From Bacillota bacterium (lineage in GTDB: Bacteria; Bacillota; Sulfobacillia; Sulfobacillales; Sulfobacillaceae): 64,000 nucleotides of DNA. How positions within the stretch are numbered: the stretch's first letter is position 1; every line of letters starts with the position of its first letter. The translations under genes and the position numbers were made by a program. Below are positions 42,241-52,155 of this stretch, in pieces. The notes under the pieces are model-generated. The model did not search any database and was not told where the DNA came from. It was given only the letters and a program-made list of their open reading frames with translations. The DNA lies in contig JAJYHT010000062.1 of NCBI GenBank assembly GCA_021784595.1, forward strand, positions 179,507 to 243,506, read 5' to 3'.

Positions 42241-43112
42241 ACCATGACCGTCTCAGCGGGTTTTTGAACCTTGTCAAGCCAGTTGGCATGACATCGCATG
42301 ACGCGGTAGCCCGAGTTCGCAAGTTGTCCGGCTGTCGCGCCGTAGGTCATGCCGGTACATTGGATCCAGAGGCTTTAGGAGTATTGCCATTAGCTTTTGG
42401 AGGATACACCAAGTTATTGCCGTGGACGAAGTTGACCCCAAAAACCTATCAAGGGCGGATGGTTCTCGGTACTAGCACGACTAGTGGTGACGCGCAGGGA
42501 GCCACTTCAGCCCGCTCTGGGCCGCCATGGCCAACGGGGGACGATGTGGCGAGAGCGTCCATGTGGCTTACAGGCGATCGGATCCAAATACCTCCCAGAG
42601 TTTCGGCGCTGAAGCAAAACGGGCGTCGCCTGTATGATTTGGCGCGGCAGGGATTAAGTGTATGGCCAGATGCCCGAGTTATTCAGATCGAATCAATCAG
42701 GGTGCTAACGGGCGGGGCGGATCGCTGGCAATTTGAAACGACGGTCGGGTCCGGCACGTATATTCGCGCTTTAGTGCGGGATTGGGGAATGATACTAGGC
42801 CATAGTGCGCACCTGGAAGACTTGGTCAGAACGCAGGTAGGGTCTTTTTCGATTGCCAGCGCATGGTCTTTGTCTCATCTGGAAAGCCTGGGGTCCCAAT
42901 GGATTAATGCCTTGGAGACGTTTTATCCACATCTGGATTTAGTGGCGGTCGAAGTGGAGGAGCCATGGGTCACGTTGATCGCCCACGGGCGGCGCGATAT
43001 TTTGTCAGAGGTTGTGGGAAATACTCAGGGAACGATTGCCTTGACGGCGAACCATGCTATTATTGCCATAGTAAGCGGACCGCCTTGGCGATTCGAAAAA
43101 GTGTTACTATGA
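42234..43112 (+). CDS. truB: tRNA pseudouridine(55) synthase
   Basis: 292 residues. LNLVKPVGMTSHDAV at 11-25, the catalytic block GHAGTLDPEALGVLP with Asp44, and YIRALVRDWG near 178. Makes pseudouridine 55 in the T-arm of all elongator tRNAs. The ATG lies seven bases inside nrnA. The C-terminal 60 residues would correspond to a PUA-like domain. Confidence 0.96.
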   Translation: MVDHDRLSGFLNLVKPVGMTSHDAVARVRKLSGCRAVGHAGTLDPEALGVLPLAFGGYTKLLPWTKLTPKTYQGRMVLGTSTTSGDAQGATSARSGPPWPTGDDVARASMWLTGDRIQIPPRVSALKQNGRRLYDLARQGLSVWPDARVIQIESIRVLTGGADRWQFETTVGSGTYIRALVRDWGMILGHSAHLEDLVRTQVGSFSIASAWSLSHLESLGSQWINALETFYPHLDLVAVEVEEPWVTLIAHGRRDILSEVVGNTQGTIALTANHAIIAIVSGPPWRFEKVLL

Positions 43113-43138
43113 CCTAGTCTTGTTAAAGGAAGAACTCT

Positions 43139-44080
43139 ATGCAACGGATTGATCGAGACCATTTTCCGACGCGACCGGCCGTAGTCACCATTGGGAATTT
43201 TGATGGGGTGCATATCGGTCATCAGGCATTGCTGTCGGTCGCCCTGCGAGAAGCCAAGGAGCGGGGAGGCGACATGGTCGTGATGACTTTTGCGCCGCAT
43301 CCAATGTCGGTATTGCGCCCTGAATCGCCGGTGTATTTGATTACACCAATAGATCTCAAGCTCTATTATTTGGGATTATCCGGAGTGAAGTGGGTGGATA
43401 TTCTGCCGTTTTCTCAGGATATAGCCATAATACCGCCCTTAGCTTTTCTGGAATTATACTTGGTGCAACGGCTTCATGTTAAAGCCATTGTTATCGGATA
43501 CAACTTTACTTTTGGTGCCGGAGGACTCGGAAACGCGTCGACTATTGAAGAGTGGGGCAGGTCTCGGCAGGTGGCGGTTCACGTGGTGGAGCCGGTAAAA
43601 GACGGGGCACATGTTGATGCCGTAGTGTCCAGCACTTTGATTCGGGGATTGATACGGGAAGGGCGTGTGAAAGAAGCGCGCCAGTTTTTGGGGCATCCTT
43701 TTGCTGTAATGAGCCCGGTATATTCTGGAGACGCCCGCGGGCGCACCATGGGGATTCCTACAGCTAATTTAGTGCCTCCTCCAGACCAAATTATGCCGCC
43801 GTTTGGGGTCTACGCGGGATTTTTACACTATGACCAAGGACGCGTTCCCGCTGTTGCTAACTGGGGAATCCGCCCGACCTTCGGAGGAACAAATCCCGTC
43901 TTGGAAGTCCATATTCTCATAGACCAGAACTGGTCATTCAGTGGACCAGTAAGATTCGATTTTATCGACTATTTGCGGCCAGAACAGAAGTTTGGGTCCA
44001 CCGCGGACCTAATAAACCAGATACAAACAGACATTGTGATGGCCAAACGGGTGTTGGAGACGGTGCAGACTACGCCGTAA
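43139..44080 (+). CDS. ribF: Bifunctional riboflavin kinase/FAD synthetase
   Basis: 313 residues: N-terminal FMN adenylyltransferase domain (VTIGNFDGVHIGHQAL at 17-32, GYNFTFGAGGLG near 119, SSTLIRGLIREG near 161) and C-terminal riboflavin kinase domain (GRTMGIPTANLVPP near 200, VANWGIRPTFGG near 240). Makes FMN and FAD from riboflavin. Same order (truB-ribF-rpsO) as Bacillus. Confidence 0.97.
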   Translation: MQRIDRDHFPTRPAVVTIGNFDGVHIGHQALLSVALREAKERGGDMVVMTFAPHPMSVLRPESPVYLITPIDLKLYYLGLSGVKWVDILPFSQDIAIIPPLAFLELYLVQRLHVKAIVIGYNFTFGAGGLGNASTIEEWGRSRQVAVHVVEPVKDGAHVDAVVSSTLIRGLIREGRVKEARQFLGHPFAVMSPVYSGDARGRTMGIPTANLVPPPDQIMPPFGVYAGFLHYDQGRVPAVANWGIRPTFGGTNPVLEVHILIDQNWSFSGPVRFDFIDYLRPEQKFGSTADLINQIQTDIVMAKRVLETVQTTP

Positions 44081-44081
44081 C

Positions 44082-44110
44082 TTGTCCACCCCTGGGCCGT
44101 ATGATACAAT
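44082..44110 (+). promoter_or_regulatory. Sigma-A promoter ahead of small gene and rpsO
   Basis: TTGTCC, 17 bases, TACAAT with a TGA extension, starting two bases after the ribF stop. One of the best promoters in the window; it would drive the small gene at 44135 and rpsO. Confidence 0.72.
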
Positions 44111-44134
44111 TAAGTGTCTTTGATTGGGGGCATC

Positions 44135-44341
44135 ATGATGGAAACCGATTTGTGGCGTGATATGGTCGGCAAGATCTCTACAATCTGTGTGACAGGGCAG
44201 TTCAAGCGACTGCAACACCAATTGGAAGACCTTTATCGGCGTGCAGGCGTGCCACAACCGGCAGTCCAGGCTTATCAAGACGCACTATTATCCTTGTTGG
44301 CGGATGAAGAGGAATTTCCCATGCAAAAGTCTGTCAACTAA
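44135..44341 (+). CDS. Small hypothetical protein upstream of rpsO
   Basis: 68 residues from ATG 44135 (or 44138, adjacent) behind attgggggc. Mostly helical and charged, with TGQFKRLQHQLEDLYRRAG and an acidic LLADEEEFP near the end. No family recognised and no equivalent at this place in Bacillus. It follows a strong promoter by about 25 bases and is 26 bases before rpsO, so it should be well expressed. Confidence 0.6.
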   Translation: MMETDLWRDMVGKISTICVTGQFKRLQHQLEDLYRRAGVPQPAVQAYQDALLSLLADEEEFPMQKSVN

Positions 44342-44367
44342 TGGAACGTAAGAAAGGAGGCTAAGCG

Positions 44368-44637
44368 ATGGCTCTCGCCAATGAGCAAAAGCAAACCATC
44401 ATTGCGGCCCATAAGCTGCATGAATCGGACACAGGCTCTCCGGAAGTGCAAATTGCCTTGTTAAGCCAACGGATTAGCGAATTGACCGAACACTTGAAGA
44501 TACACAAAAAGGACCACCATTCGCGTCGGGGATTGTTGCAAATGGTAGGCCAACGAAGGGCACTGCTCAACTACCTGAAGAAAAAGGATAATGAGCGGTA
44601 TCGATCGATTGTCCAAGGGTTGGGCTTACGAAGGTAG
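44368..44637 (+). CDS. rpsO: 30S ribosomal protein S15
   Basis: 89 residues, the usual length. [20 protein letters not shown] (about 15-34) and [20 protein letters not shown] are diagnostic. Primary 16S rRNA-binding protein of the platform. ATG behind gaaaggaggc. Ends in a strong terminator before pnp; in many bacteria S15 and PNPase expression are linked. Confidence 0.98.
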   Translation: MALANEQKQTIIAAHKLHESDTGSPEVQIALLSQRISELTEHLKIHKKDHHSRRGLLQMVGQRRALLNYLKKKDNERYRSIVQGLGLRR

Positions 44638-44663
44638 AGCGGGATATTTACCCGCTCTTTTTC
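44636..44663 (+). terminator. Rho-independent terminator after rpsO
   Basis: AGAGCGGG pairs with CCCGCTCT around a seven-base loop and is followed by TTTTT. It overlaps the last two bases of rpsO. Confidence 0.85.
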
Positions 44664-44724
44664 CCAATTTGGAGGTTTTGAGGCGTTAGCATCTTGAATT
44701 GCATAGTCTATTAGGAGGATACCT

Positions 44725-46941
44725 ATGGAGTCTTATACTACCGAGATGGTGGTAGGCGGGCGCGTAATGTCATTGGAAACCGGCCGTCTAGCGCGGCAGG
44801 CCAATGGTGCTGTGGTGGTTCGGTATGGCGAGACCGTGGTGTTGGTAACGGCCGTAGCGTCCCGCGACCCGCGGCCGGGCATTGATTTCTTTCCGCTCAC
44901 CGTAGATTTTGAGGAACGTCTGTATGCGGTCGGCAAAATTCCAGGCGGATATATCAAACGCGAAGGCCGGCCGAGCGAGCAAGCCATTTTAGCAGCGCGG
45001 CTTACGGATCGCCCGATTCGCCCGTTGTTTCCTGCGGGCTTTCGCAACGATGTACATATTGTGGCAAGCATTTTGTCCGTAGACCACGATCATTCGCCTG
45101 AGGTCTGTGGCATGATTGGAGCATCCGCTGCGTTAACAATTTCCGACATACCGTTTGACGGACCGATTGGTGCTGTCGAGGTGGGGCTTGTGGACGGAAA
45201 CTTTGTCGCCAATCCGACATCGGATCAATCTCAAAACAGTGCTCTCAAACTAATGATTGCTGGTACCGAAGATGCCATTTTAATGATTGAGGCGGGTGCC
45301 AACATCATAACCGAGCAGCAAATGCTCGATGCGATATTGTTTGGCCATGAAGAGATTCGTCGCATCATTGGTGGCATCAAGGCGTTTCACGAAAAAACCG
45401 GCAAACCGAAAGCCGAATATCCACTATATGTGGCGGAGCCGAAATTGATCGAGCTGGTCCAAAGCAAGTCGGAAGAGCGGCTGATGCAAGCCATGCGGAC
45501 TTACGACAAGCTGGAGCGGGAGGCGCGGATTGCGGCGGTCAACCGCGACATTATGGCGGAATTGATAGCAGAGTATCCAGATCAGGGGCCTATGATTGCT
45601 GCCTTGTTAAAAAATGTGTTGAAAAAGGTTGTTCGCCGCGCGATTATCCAGGAAGGCATTCGTCCCGACGGTCGTGCGCTCAATGAAATTCGACCACTTC
45701 ATATCGAAGTTGGGGTTTTGCCGCGGGTGCACGGCACTGGACTATTTACCCGGGGACAAACACAGGCATTGACCGCCATGACCTTAGGTCCGCTGTCGGA
45801 TCAACAGATGATTGACGGCATTGGAGAGACGGAATCTAAGCGCTATATGCATCATTACAATTTCCCCCCGTTTGCCACAGGAGAAGCTGGGCCGATGCGT
45901 GGGCCTAACCGTCGGGCCATCGGGCATGGCGCTTTAGCTGGACGAGCGTTGGAACCCGTGATACCGAACGAGTCCGAATTTCCCTACGCATTGCGTTTGG
46001 TATCCGATATTTTAGAGTCTAATGGTTCTTCGTCCATGGCCTCGGTATGCGGGAGCACATTGGCACTGATGGATGGAGGCGTGCCGATTAAGGCGCCTGT
46101 GGCCGGAATTGCCATGGGATTGGTTCAGGATGACGCGGGAGTGGCTATTTTGACCGATATCCAAGGATTGGAAGACGCCCTGGGCGACATGGATTTCAAG
46201 GTCGCTGGAACCAAAGATGGTATCACGGCCATTCAAATGGACATCAAGATTCACGGTCTGGACCGTGAGATATTGAGTCAGGCGTTGGAACAAGCTCGGC
46301 AAGCGCGTCTATTTATCCTGGACAAGATGTTGGAGGTATTACCTGGGCCGCGGCCATATCTGTCGGCTCATGCACCGCGGATTGTTACTGTGACCATCGA
46401 CCCCGAAAAGATTCGTGAGGTTATTGGACCCGGGGGCAAAACAATCAACAAAATTATTGATGCAACCCGTATCGGCGACAAGAAGGTGGATATCGACATT
46501 CAAGACGATGGCACTATTTACATTGCGGCGATAAATCAGGAAGTGGCGCAAAAAGTGGTTGCTATGATTGAAGACCTGGTCCGTACAGTGGAAATTGGCC
46601 AAGTGTATGAAGGACGCGTTACGCGGCTGATGAATTTTGGTGCGTTTGTGGAAGTGCTACCGGGCAAAGAAGGGTTGGTGCACATTTCGCAATTGGCCCA
46701 TCAACGCATCAATCGAGTGGAAGATGCAGTAAAAGTGGGCGATATCATTAAGGTCAAGGTTGTGGAGATTGACCACGCCGGGCGCGTCAACCTATCGCAT
46801 AAGGACATGTTGCCAGTGCCTGATGGCTTTGTTCCGGACGACAGAGGCAATGACGCTCATCGTGGTCCCTCTAGCGGTGGACGACCAAGCGGACCTCGTC
46901 GGCCTTATCGCGACAACGGCCCTAAAAGGGATACTCGGTGA
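44725..46941 (+). CDS. pnp: Polyribonucleotide nucleotidyltransferase (PNPase)
   Basis: 738 residues: two RNase PH-like domains (first with [23 protein letters not shown] core, second with [13 protein letters not shown] near 335), KH domain ([16 protein letters not shown] near 570) and S1 domain ([18 protein letters not shown] near 630), then a Gly/Arg-rich tail. Phosphorolytic 3'-5' exonuclease of the RNA degradosome. ATG behind taggaggata. The TGA overlaps the GTG of nfo (GTGA). Confidence 0.98.
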   Translation: MESYTTEMVVGGRVMSLETGRLARQANGAVVVRYGETVVLVTAVASRDPRPGIDFFPLTVDFEERLYAVGKIPGGYIKREGRPSEQAILAARLTDRPIRPLFPAGFRNDVHIVASILSVDHDHSPEVCGMIGASAALTISDIPFDGPIGAVEVGLVDGNFVANPTSDQSQNSALKLMIAGTEDAILMIEAGANIITEQQMLDAILFGHEEIRRIIGGIKAFHEKTGKPKAEYPLYVAEPKLIELVQSKSEERLMQAMRTYDKLEREARIAAVNRDIMAELIAEYPDQGPMIAALLKNVLKKVVRRAIIQEGIRPDGRALNEIRPLHIEVGVLPRVHGTGLFTRGQTQALTAMTLGPLSDQQMIDGIGETESKRYMHHYNFPPFATGEAGPMRGPNRRAIGHGALAGRALEPVIPNESEFPYALRLVSDILESNGSSSMASVCGSTLALMDGGVPIKAPVAGIAMGLVQDDAGVAILTDIQGLEDALGDMDFKVAGTKDGITAIQMDIKIHGLDREILSQALEQARQARLFILDKMLEVLPGPRPYLSAHAPRIVTVTIDPEKIREVIGPGGKTINKIIDATRIGDKKVDIDIQDDGTIYIAAINQEVAQKVVAMIEDLVRTVEIGQVYEGRVTRLMNFGAFVEVLPGKEGLVHISQLAHQRINRVEDAVKVGDIIKVKVVEIDHAGRVNLSHKDMLPVPDGFVPDDRGNDAHRGPSSGGRPSGPRRPYRDNGPKRDTR

Positions 46942-47765
46942 TTCGGATTGGCGCGCAAGTTTCGGTAAGCGGGGGCTTTCAACAAACCATCGAAGAAGCT
47001 CACGATATGGAATTGCGATGTCTTCAAATTTTCAGTCGCAGTCCCGTAGGCGGTCAAAGTCGCGGCTTGCCCCAACCGAACCAGATGGCTCAATGGTTGG
47101 CCGGAGCACATATCCGGCCCCTTTTTGTACATGCGCCATATTTTGTCAATCCTGCGGCGACGGATAGGGCAATGCACGACCGTGCTTGCCAAGTGTTAGG
47201 CGAAGAGATGCTGCGCGTTAAACAGCTGGCGGGGGATTTCTTGGTGATTCACCCGGGGCATCGGCAAGCGGGGGCGGAGGAGAATCAAGCCAGGCAAGCG
47301 TTCGCCCAAACGATAGTGTACCTCTTATCGAAACCCGGCCGCATTCTGATCGAAAACACGGCCGGGCAGGGCAAAGAAATTGGCTCGGACTTTGAAGATC
47401 TGGGAATTATTTTTAACATTATCGGGCGGTCGTCCCGGGTGGGGGCAATGGTTGATACCGCGCATGCAATGGCGGTCGGCTACCCTTTAAAGACGACCGA
47501 TGACTGGCATCGTCTAACCGATGTGTTGGAATCTACCGTTGGGTTGGCCCGCATCCGCGGCATTCATCTCAATGATACGGTATTTCCGGTCGGATCGCGT
47601 CGCGACCGGCATGCCGCGCTACTCACCGGAGATCTTGGGCCAGGCGCATTAAAGGGTATTTTGGCCAGCGCGCAGCAGCATCAATGGCCATTGATATTGG
47701 AGACCCCAGGCAAAAGTGCCAGGGAGCGAGCGAATGACATTGCCATTTTATCCGACCTAATTTAG
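46938..47765 (+). CDS. nfo: Endonuclease IV (AP endonuclease Nfo)
   Basis: 275-residue TIM barrel. The trinuclear zinc ligands are in place: VHAPYF (His), VIHPGHR (His), IENTAGQG (Glu), VDTAHAMA (Asp, His), IHLNDT (His), DRHAALL (Asp, His) and LILETPG (Glu). N-terminal [10 protein letters not shown] and LQIFSRSP replace the more usual GAHVS and IFTKNP, so it is somewhat divergent. Cleaves 5' to abasic sites in base-excision repair. Coupled to pnp by a GTGA overlap; unusual neighbour. Confidence 0.9.
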   Translation: MIRIGAQVSVSGGFQQTIEEAHDMELRCLQIFSRSPVGGQSRGLPQPNQMAQWLAGAHIRPLFVHAPYFVNPAATDRAMHDRACQVLGEEMLRVKQLAGDFLVIHPGHRQAGAEENQARQAFAQTIVYLLSKPGRILIENTAGQGKEIGSDFEDLGIIFNIIGRSSRVGAMVDTAHAMAVGYPLKTTDDWHRLTDVLESTVGLARIRGIHLNDTVFPVGSRRDRHAALLTGDLGPGALKGILASAQQHQWPLILETPGKSARERANDIAILSDLI

Positions 47766-47778
47766 AAGGGGTGGTCCC

Positions 47779-49563
47779 GTGAGCACCGCGGTCTACTATG
47801 GATTTCTTTCCAATACCTACACCTCGGCATTGGTGGATCCCGAGGGAACCTTAGTGTGGCTGCCGTTTCCCCGTTTTGACGGGGATGCCATCTTCTGCCG
47901 ATTGTTGGATGACACCCAAGGTGGCTATTTCAGTACATTACCACAAGAGCCGTTCGCGGTCCGCCAGCAATACGTGCCGCACACGCACACATTGGAAACT
48001 ATTTATCAAGTACAAGAGAACACGGTCACCGTCCATGACTTCTTGCCGATTGGTACCACCAGCTTTTGGCGTACGGTAGACTCACCCATCCCTCTTGAAT
48101 TGACGTGTCGGCCTACATTTGGCTTTGGATATGCCAATGCCAGCTATGAAATGACGCCTATGGGGGCATGGTTTTCGCATCCCAACGGGGGCGAAGGCCT
48201 CTATCTAACGATTGATGGTCCCCACACCAAGAGCGCTCAGCGCGACCGGTGGATTATTGGTCCAGGCCGGGTTACCGTCGCATTACGATACGTGGCGCAT
48301 TTAGGGAGAGATGCGGGATCCGATGATAGTCTCGCCGAGCGGGCTGACCAAGTGGAGCGCATCACGAACCAATTTTGGGAAAAACCGAAAAATCCCTACC
48401 ATGGCCCACATGCCGAGTTATTTGACCGTAGCCTGTTGACTATCCGGGGCTTGACGTACCGGATTAACGGCGCATTGTTGGCGGCCGCCACAACGTCGCT
48501 GCCTGAAATTGTCGGGCAACATCGCCAGTGGGACTACCGATTTGTCTGGGTGCGTGACGGGGCTTATGGGGCGGAAGCCTTGTTAATGGCAGGAGACATA
48601 GTGGGCTGCCGACGATTTTTAGAGTTTATGTTCAATACCATCGACTTGGTCAACAAGCCGTTTTCCGCTCCGTTCTACCAGGTTGATGGGTCACGTATTG
48701 AGGGCGAACGCGACTTGCTGTGGTTGGCCGGATATAAGAACTCGAGGCCGGTGCGGGTTGGCAATGCGGCTACCGATCAACTCCAACTGGATATCGAGGG
48801 TGACCTGTTATGGGTGCTGTATGCATACTGGGAAGAAAGTCAAGACAGCACGTTTGTACGGGACTATTGGTGGGCGATTGCCGCCTTGGTGGATTGGGTG
48901 GCCAGCAACTGGCATCAGCCCGATGCATCCTTATGGGAATTTCGCGGCGACCAAGATTACTATTTGCACTCACAACTAATGTGCTGGGTGGCCATGCGGG
49001 TAGGAGTTGTGTTGGCCAACGAAGTCATGAATCTGGGCATTGTAGGGGAGCGTTGGCAACGTCAGGCCGGTGATATTGCCGAGGCTATTTGGCACCGTCA
49101 GAGCCTTTCGGGGCTTTCGTACTTTACCCAAGGCGCGGGGCATCCTGGTATGGATGCTGCATTACTAATGTTGCCACTGTATGGTTTTGTCAATGTTCAT
49201 GACAAGGTGTTTCAGGCCACACTAGAACAAATAGAAAAAACCTTAGTAGTTAATGGCACGGTCATGCGCTATCAAAAAGATAACATGGGGGACGTAGCCT
49301 ATCCCTTTACTTTAGCGGGGTTTTGGCTTGCCCGGGTCTATCTCCGCATGGGGCGCTGGGATAAAGCCAATGAGCTCATTACCCGGCAATTATCGCTGAC
49401 TACCACCTTGGGCTTATTCGCCGAACACGTAGACCCGGAAACCGGGGAGCCGCATGGGAATTTTCCCCAGTTGTTTCCACATGCGGGAGTGGTCACCACG
49501 CTGTCGGAGTATCAGCGCCTGAAAAAGAAGGGACATCTGTGGACATTAAACCCTGATGCCTAA
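47779..49563 (+). CDS. GH15 family glucoamylase/trehalase-like glycosidase
   Basis: 594 residues. N-terminal beta domain (YYGFLSNTYTSALVDPEGT) followed by an (alpha/alpha)6 catalytic domain with RFVWVRDGAYGAEAL near 254-268, IEGERDLLWLAGYKNSR-type block and the C-terminal GNFPQLFPHAG near 560. These fit bacterial GH15 enzymes that act on maltose/dextrin or trehalose. No signal peptide, so intracellular storage-glucan or trehalose turnover is likely. GTG at 47779 follows nfo by 13 bases. Confidence 0.88.
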   Translation: MSTAVYYGFLSNTYTSALVDPEGTLVWLPFPRFDGDAIFCRLLDDTQGGYFSTLPQEPFAVRQQYVPHTHTLETIYQVQENTVTVHDFLPIGTTSFWRTVDSPIPLELTCRPTFGFGYANASYEMTPMGAWFSHPNGGEGLYLTIDGPHTKSAQRDRWIIGPGRVTVALRYVAHLGRDAGSDDSLAERADQVERITNQFWEKPKNPYHGPHAELFDRSLLTIRGLTYRINGALLAAATTSLPEIVGQHRQWDYRFVWVRDGAYGAEALLMAGDIVGCRRFLEFMFNTIDLVNKPFSAPFYQVDGSRIEGERDLLWLAGYKNSRPVRVGNAATDQLQLDIEGDLLWVLYAYWEESQDSTFVRDYWWAIAALVDWVASNWHQPDASLWEFRGDQDYYLHSQLMCWVAMRVGVVLANEVMNLGIVGERWQRQAGDIAEAIWHRQSLSGLSYFTQGAGHPGMDAALLMLPLYGFVNVHDKVFQATLEQIEKTLVVNGTVMRYQKDNMGDVAYPFTLAGFWLARVYLRMGRWDKANELITRQLSLTTTLGLFAEHVDPETGEPHGNFPQLFPHAGVVTTLSEYQRLKKKGHLWTLNPDA

Positions 49564-49614
49564 TGTTCTAGCTTAAGGTTGCCCCTCATAGGAGTATCGA
49601 GGGGGGATGTCCTG

Positions 49615-50352
49615 GTGTGGGTCAAGGTAATTTCGTTGAGATCGCAAGGCGCCCGCATGGTTTATTTGGCTGTCTTGTTAGGGATTAGTTTGCTGATCTT
49701 TCAGCCGCGGTCCCATTCTGCGGCCGCGTCAGCGGTGCCTGCGCCGGTATATCGTGTAAAAACCAGCATGCCGGCCATTGCGTTGACCATCAATGTGGTG
49801 TGGGGCACTGAGTTTGTGCCGCAGATGCTCAGCGACCTGACCCATGCTCATGTGACCGCCACGTTCATGGTGGGGGGAGCGTGGGCAGAGGCGCATCCCC
49901 AGTTGATACGGGACATGAAGCAGGCTCACATGGAAATTGGCAACCACGGCTGGAATCATCCGCATCCTAATCAATTGTCTTATCAGGAAAATTTGCGCCA
50001 AATCGAGCGCACCAACCAGGTGGTTCAACAAATTGCAGGCGTCATCCCGCACGTCTTCGCCCCGCCCTATGGGGAATTTAATGGCACGGTCCTGCAGGCT
50101 TCGTTTGCTCTGCATATGCCCCTGGTTATGTGGACTATTGATACCATCGATTGGCGCCCGTCGTCCAGCGTGCCATACATGGTTGCTAAAGTCGTAAAGC
50201 GGGCGCAACCTGGAGCTATCGTCCTTATGCATCCAACCAGCCGGACGGCAGTGGCCTTGCCTCAAATTATTGCCAATCTAAAATCCGCTGGATACCAACT
50301 GGTGACCGTGTCTCAGCTGCTAGCCATGGGGACCCCGGCAACGGATGAATAG
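49615..50352 (+). CDS. ylxY: YlxY-type polysaccharide deacetylase family protein
   Basis: 245 residues from GTG 49615, nine bases after gaggggggat. Signal peptide or anchor at about 15-37. NodB domain with VGGAWAEAHPQLIRDM, IGNHGWNHPHPN (zinc His-x3-His), FAPPYGEFN and WTIDTIDW, but the first motif reads ALTINVVWG instead of TFDDG, as in the YlxY subgroup. Same position as Bacillus ylxY, between pnp and ymxG. Peptidoglycan deacetylation in sporulation is likely but activity is uncertain because of the first motif. Confidence 0.87.
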   Translation: MWVKVISLRSQGARMVYLAVLLGISLLIFQPRSHSAAASAVPAPVYRVKTSMPAIALTINVVWGTEFVPQMLSDLTHAHVTATFMVGGAWAEAHPQLIRDMKQAHMEIGNHGWNHPHPNQLSYQENLRQIERTNQVVQQIAGVIPHVFAPPYGEFNGTVLQASFALHMPLVMWTIDTIDWRPSSSVPYMVAKVVKRAQPGAIVLMHPTSRTAVALPQIIANLKSAGYQLVTVSQLLAMGTPATDE

Positions 50353-50465
50353 GGATTGTTTTTGCGTTGGATTTCGGTTCGAACCATACCAAAAATCTGT
50401 TAGAATAACTGTTCGAAGAGAATTGCACGCTATTGCAGGTTAACGCTTCTTTAGGAAAGCAGGTA

Positions 50466-51725
50466 ATGGGTATCGACCACTTTATTACTTTGCCCTCAGG
50501 CATGTCTGTCACGTATGATGACCATGGGTCGTTGGGGACGATTGCCATCGGCATTTTTGTTGGCGTGGGATCGCGCGACGAAGGACCTCATCAAGAAGGG
50601 ATGGCGCATTTTTTAGAGCATCTGACATTTAAGGGCGCTAAAGATCGAAATAGTCAACAAATTGCCGAAGTAATGGACGACTTGGGTGGGGAGGTAAATG
50701 CCTACACCACCCGCGATTACACGTGCTTTTATGCTAAAGTGCTCACACCGCTGGCGCCCCGTGCGTGGCAACTCTTATCCGATTTGGTACAGCACCCGTG
50801 GCTAAGACCGGAGGATGCGGAGCGCGAACGGAATGTGGTTCAAGAGGAACTACTCGAGGCGATGGATGATCTCGAAGATCGGTGCGAGGTAGCTTATATG
50901 GAATCCTTATATGCTGACCGGCTGATCACGCATGATGTGCTAGGAAGCCCAGAGAGCATTAGAACGATGGATTTAGGCAGCTTGAACGCATTTTACCAAA
51001 TGCACTATGTGCCCGCGAATATGGTGGTTGCAATCGCTGGCGAAGGCACTGAAGAGTTGGTTGAGCGGATTGTTAAAAAAACAGAGCCAAAGCGCGCAAG
51101 CCTGTCTATACGCCATGCGCCCAGTCCATCGCCATCCCACGTGCACTTCGAGCGAAGTGCGGAGCAACTGCAAGTGCTCCTAGGCGTACCTGCTCCAGTA
51201 CTTATCGATGACGCCTATCCTACAGCCCTGTTGCTGGCCATGCTGCTAGGGGGCCAAAATTCTTCCCGATTTTGGCAGCGATTGCGAGAAAAGGACGGCT
51301 TGGTATACACCGTGTCCACCGGATACAATGCCCAAGGAGATTGGGCGGAAATGTCCACTCACATGGCGGTGCACCCCTCATCACTGAATAAGGCCGTAAA
51401 CGCTATCAAAAGTGAGTTGCGACGCTTCGTTGATGAGGGCCCCGCACCCCAAGAAGTGCGGCGCTCAGTGATTCAATTGGCAACAAGCTTTGCCTTTAAT
51501 CGAGAAACACCAGAAGGACGGATGTTTCGTCTTGGACGTTACGGTTTGTTGGGCCGCGCGGCTGAAAATGCGGAATCCTTGTTAGAACGCATTCGCCAAG
51601 TGCGTCCGGATGCCATTCAACGCCTCGCGCACACTCTATGGGGAGATTGGACGGCAGTAGCTGTGGGCACGGCAGGGACTTTGCCCAAAAAGCTGGCTAA
51701 TCTTCGTGGGGATCTCGTAGAGTAA
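50466..51725 (+). CDS. ymxG: M16 family zinc peptidase (YmxG/MlpA)
   Basis: 419 residues from ATG 50466 behind aggaaagcaggt; the frame opens at 50433. Inverted zinc motif HFLEH (about 46-50) with the distal Glu in the ERNVVQEELLEAMDD helix, and the second half M16C domain (FWQRLREKDGLVYTVST). Homologue of B. subtilis MlpA, reported to affect extracellular protease levels. A TAGAAT -10 with TTCGAA 17 bases upstream lies near 50378-50406. Confidence 0.9.
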   Translation: MGIDHFITLPSGMSVTYDDHGSLGTIAIGIFVGVGSRDEGPHQEGMAHFLEHLTFKGAKDRNSQQIAEVMDDLGGEVNAYTTRDYTCFYAKVLTPLAPRAWQLLSDLVQHPWLRPEDAERERNVVQEELLEAMDDLEDRCEVAYMESLYADRLITHDVLGSPESIRTMDLGSLNAFYQMHYVPANMVVAIAGEGTEELVERIVKKTEPKRASLSIRHAPSPSPSHVHFERSAEQLQVLLGVPAPVLIDDAYPTALLLAMLLGGQNSSRFWQRLREKDGLVYTVSTGYNAQGDWAEMSTHMAVHPSSLNKAVNAIKSELRRFVDEGPAPQEVRRSVIQLATSFAFNRETPEGRMFRLGRYGLLGRAAENAESLLERIRQVRPDAIQRLAHTLWGDWTAVAVGTAGTLPKKLANLRGDLVE

Positions 51726-51746
51726 CAATATAAGGAGCATGGAAAA

Positions 51747-52115
51747 ATGGACAAGTTGGAGAATATCTTCGCATGGCAGGACAAATTCAATCAAAAAGTT
51801 CGAACAGAACGGCATTTGGACTTTGATCAGAGTACGTGGGTTCAGAAAATGGGACTGGCTCTAATGGTGGAACTGGGTGAAGTGATGGAAGAAGCTCAAT
51901 ACAAGTGGTGGAAGAATCCCAAACCGATTGACGTCCCCAAACTGCATGAGGAACTGGTGGATGTTTTTCATTTCTTTGTCAGTATGTGCATCGATGCTGG
52001 TCTGGACGCCGATGGATTATACGCCGGATATCTAGCAAAAAACCAGGAAAATTTTCGTCGCCAAGAGGGCCTTTCGTCAAAACCTGGGTATAGCGTGGCT
52101 GATTCCGACGAATGA
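51747..52115 (+). CDS. MazG-like/dimeric dUTPase family protein
   Basis: 122 residues, all helical. MVELGEVMEEAQ (about 38-49) and EELVDVFHFFVSM (about 69-81) form the ExxE and ExxD metal motifs of all-alpha NTP pyrophosphatases; KNQENFRRQEG near 100 is typical of the dUTPase_2 branch. Likely hydrolyses dUTP to dUMP, protecting DNA from uracil; this would suit the nfo repair gene nearby. ATG behind aaggagcatgg. Confidence 0.82.
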   Translation: MDKLENIFAWQDKFNQKVRTERHLDFDQSTWVQKMGLALMVELGEVMEEAQYKWWKNPKPIDVPKLHEELVDVFHFFVSMCIDAGLDADGLYAGYLAKNQENFRRQEGLSSKPGYSVADSDE

Positions 52116-52155
52116 ATTGCAGTATTCCCCGCATAGGCTAGTTGAGGGGAGTACA

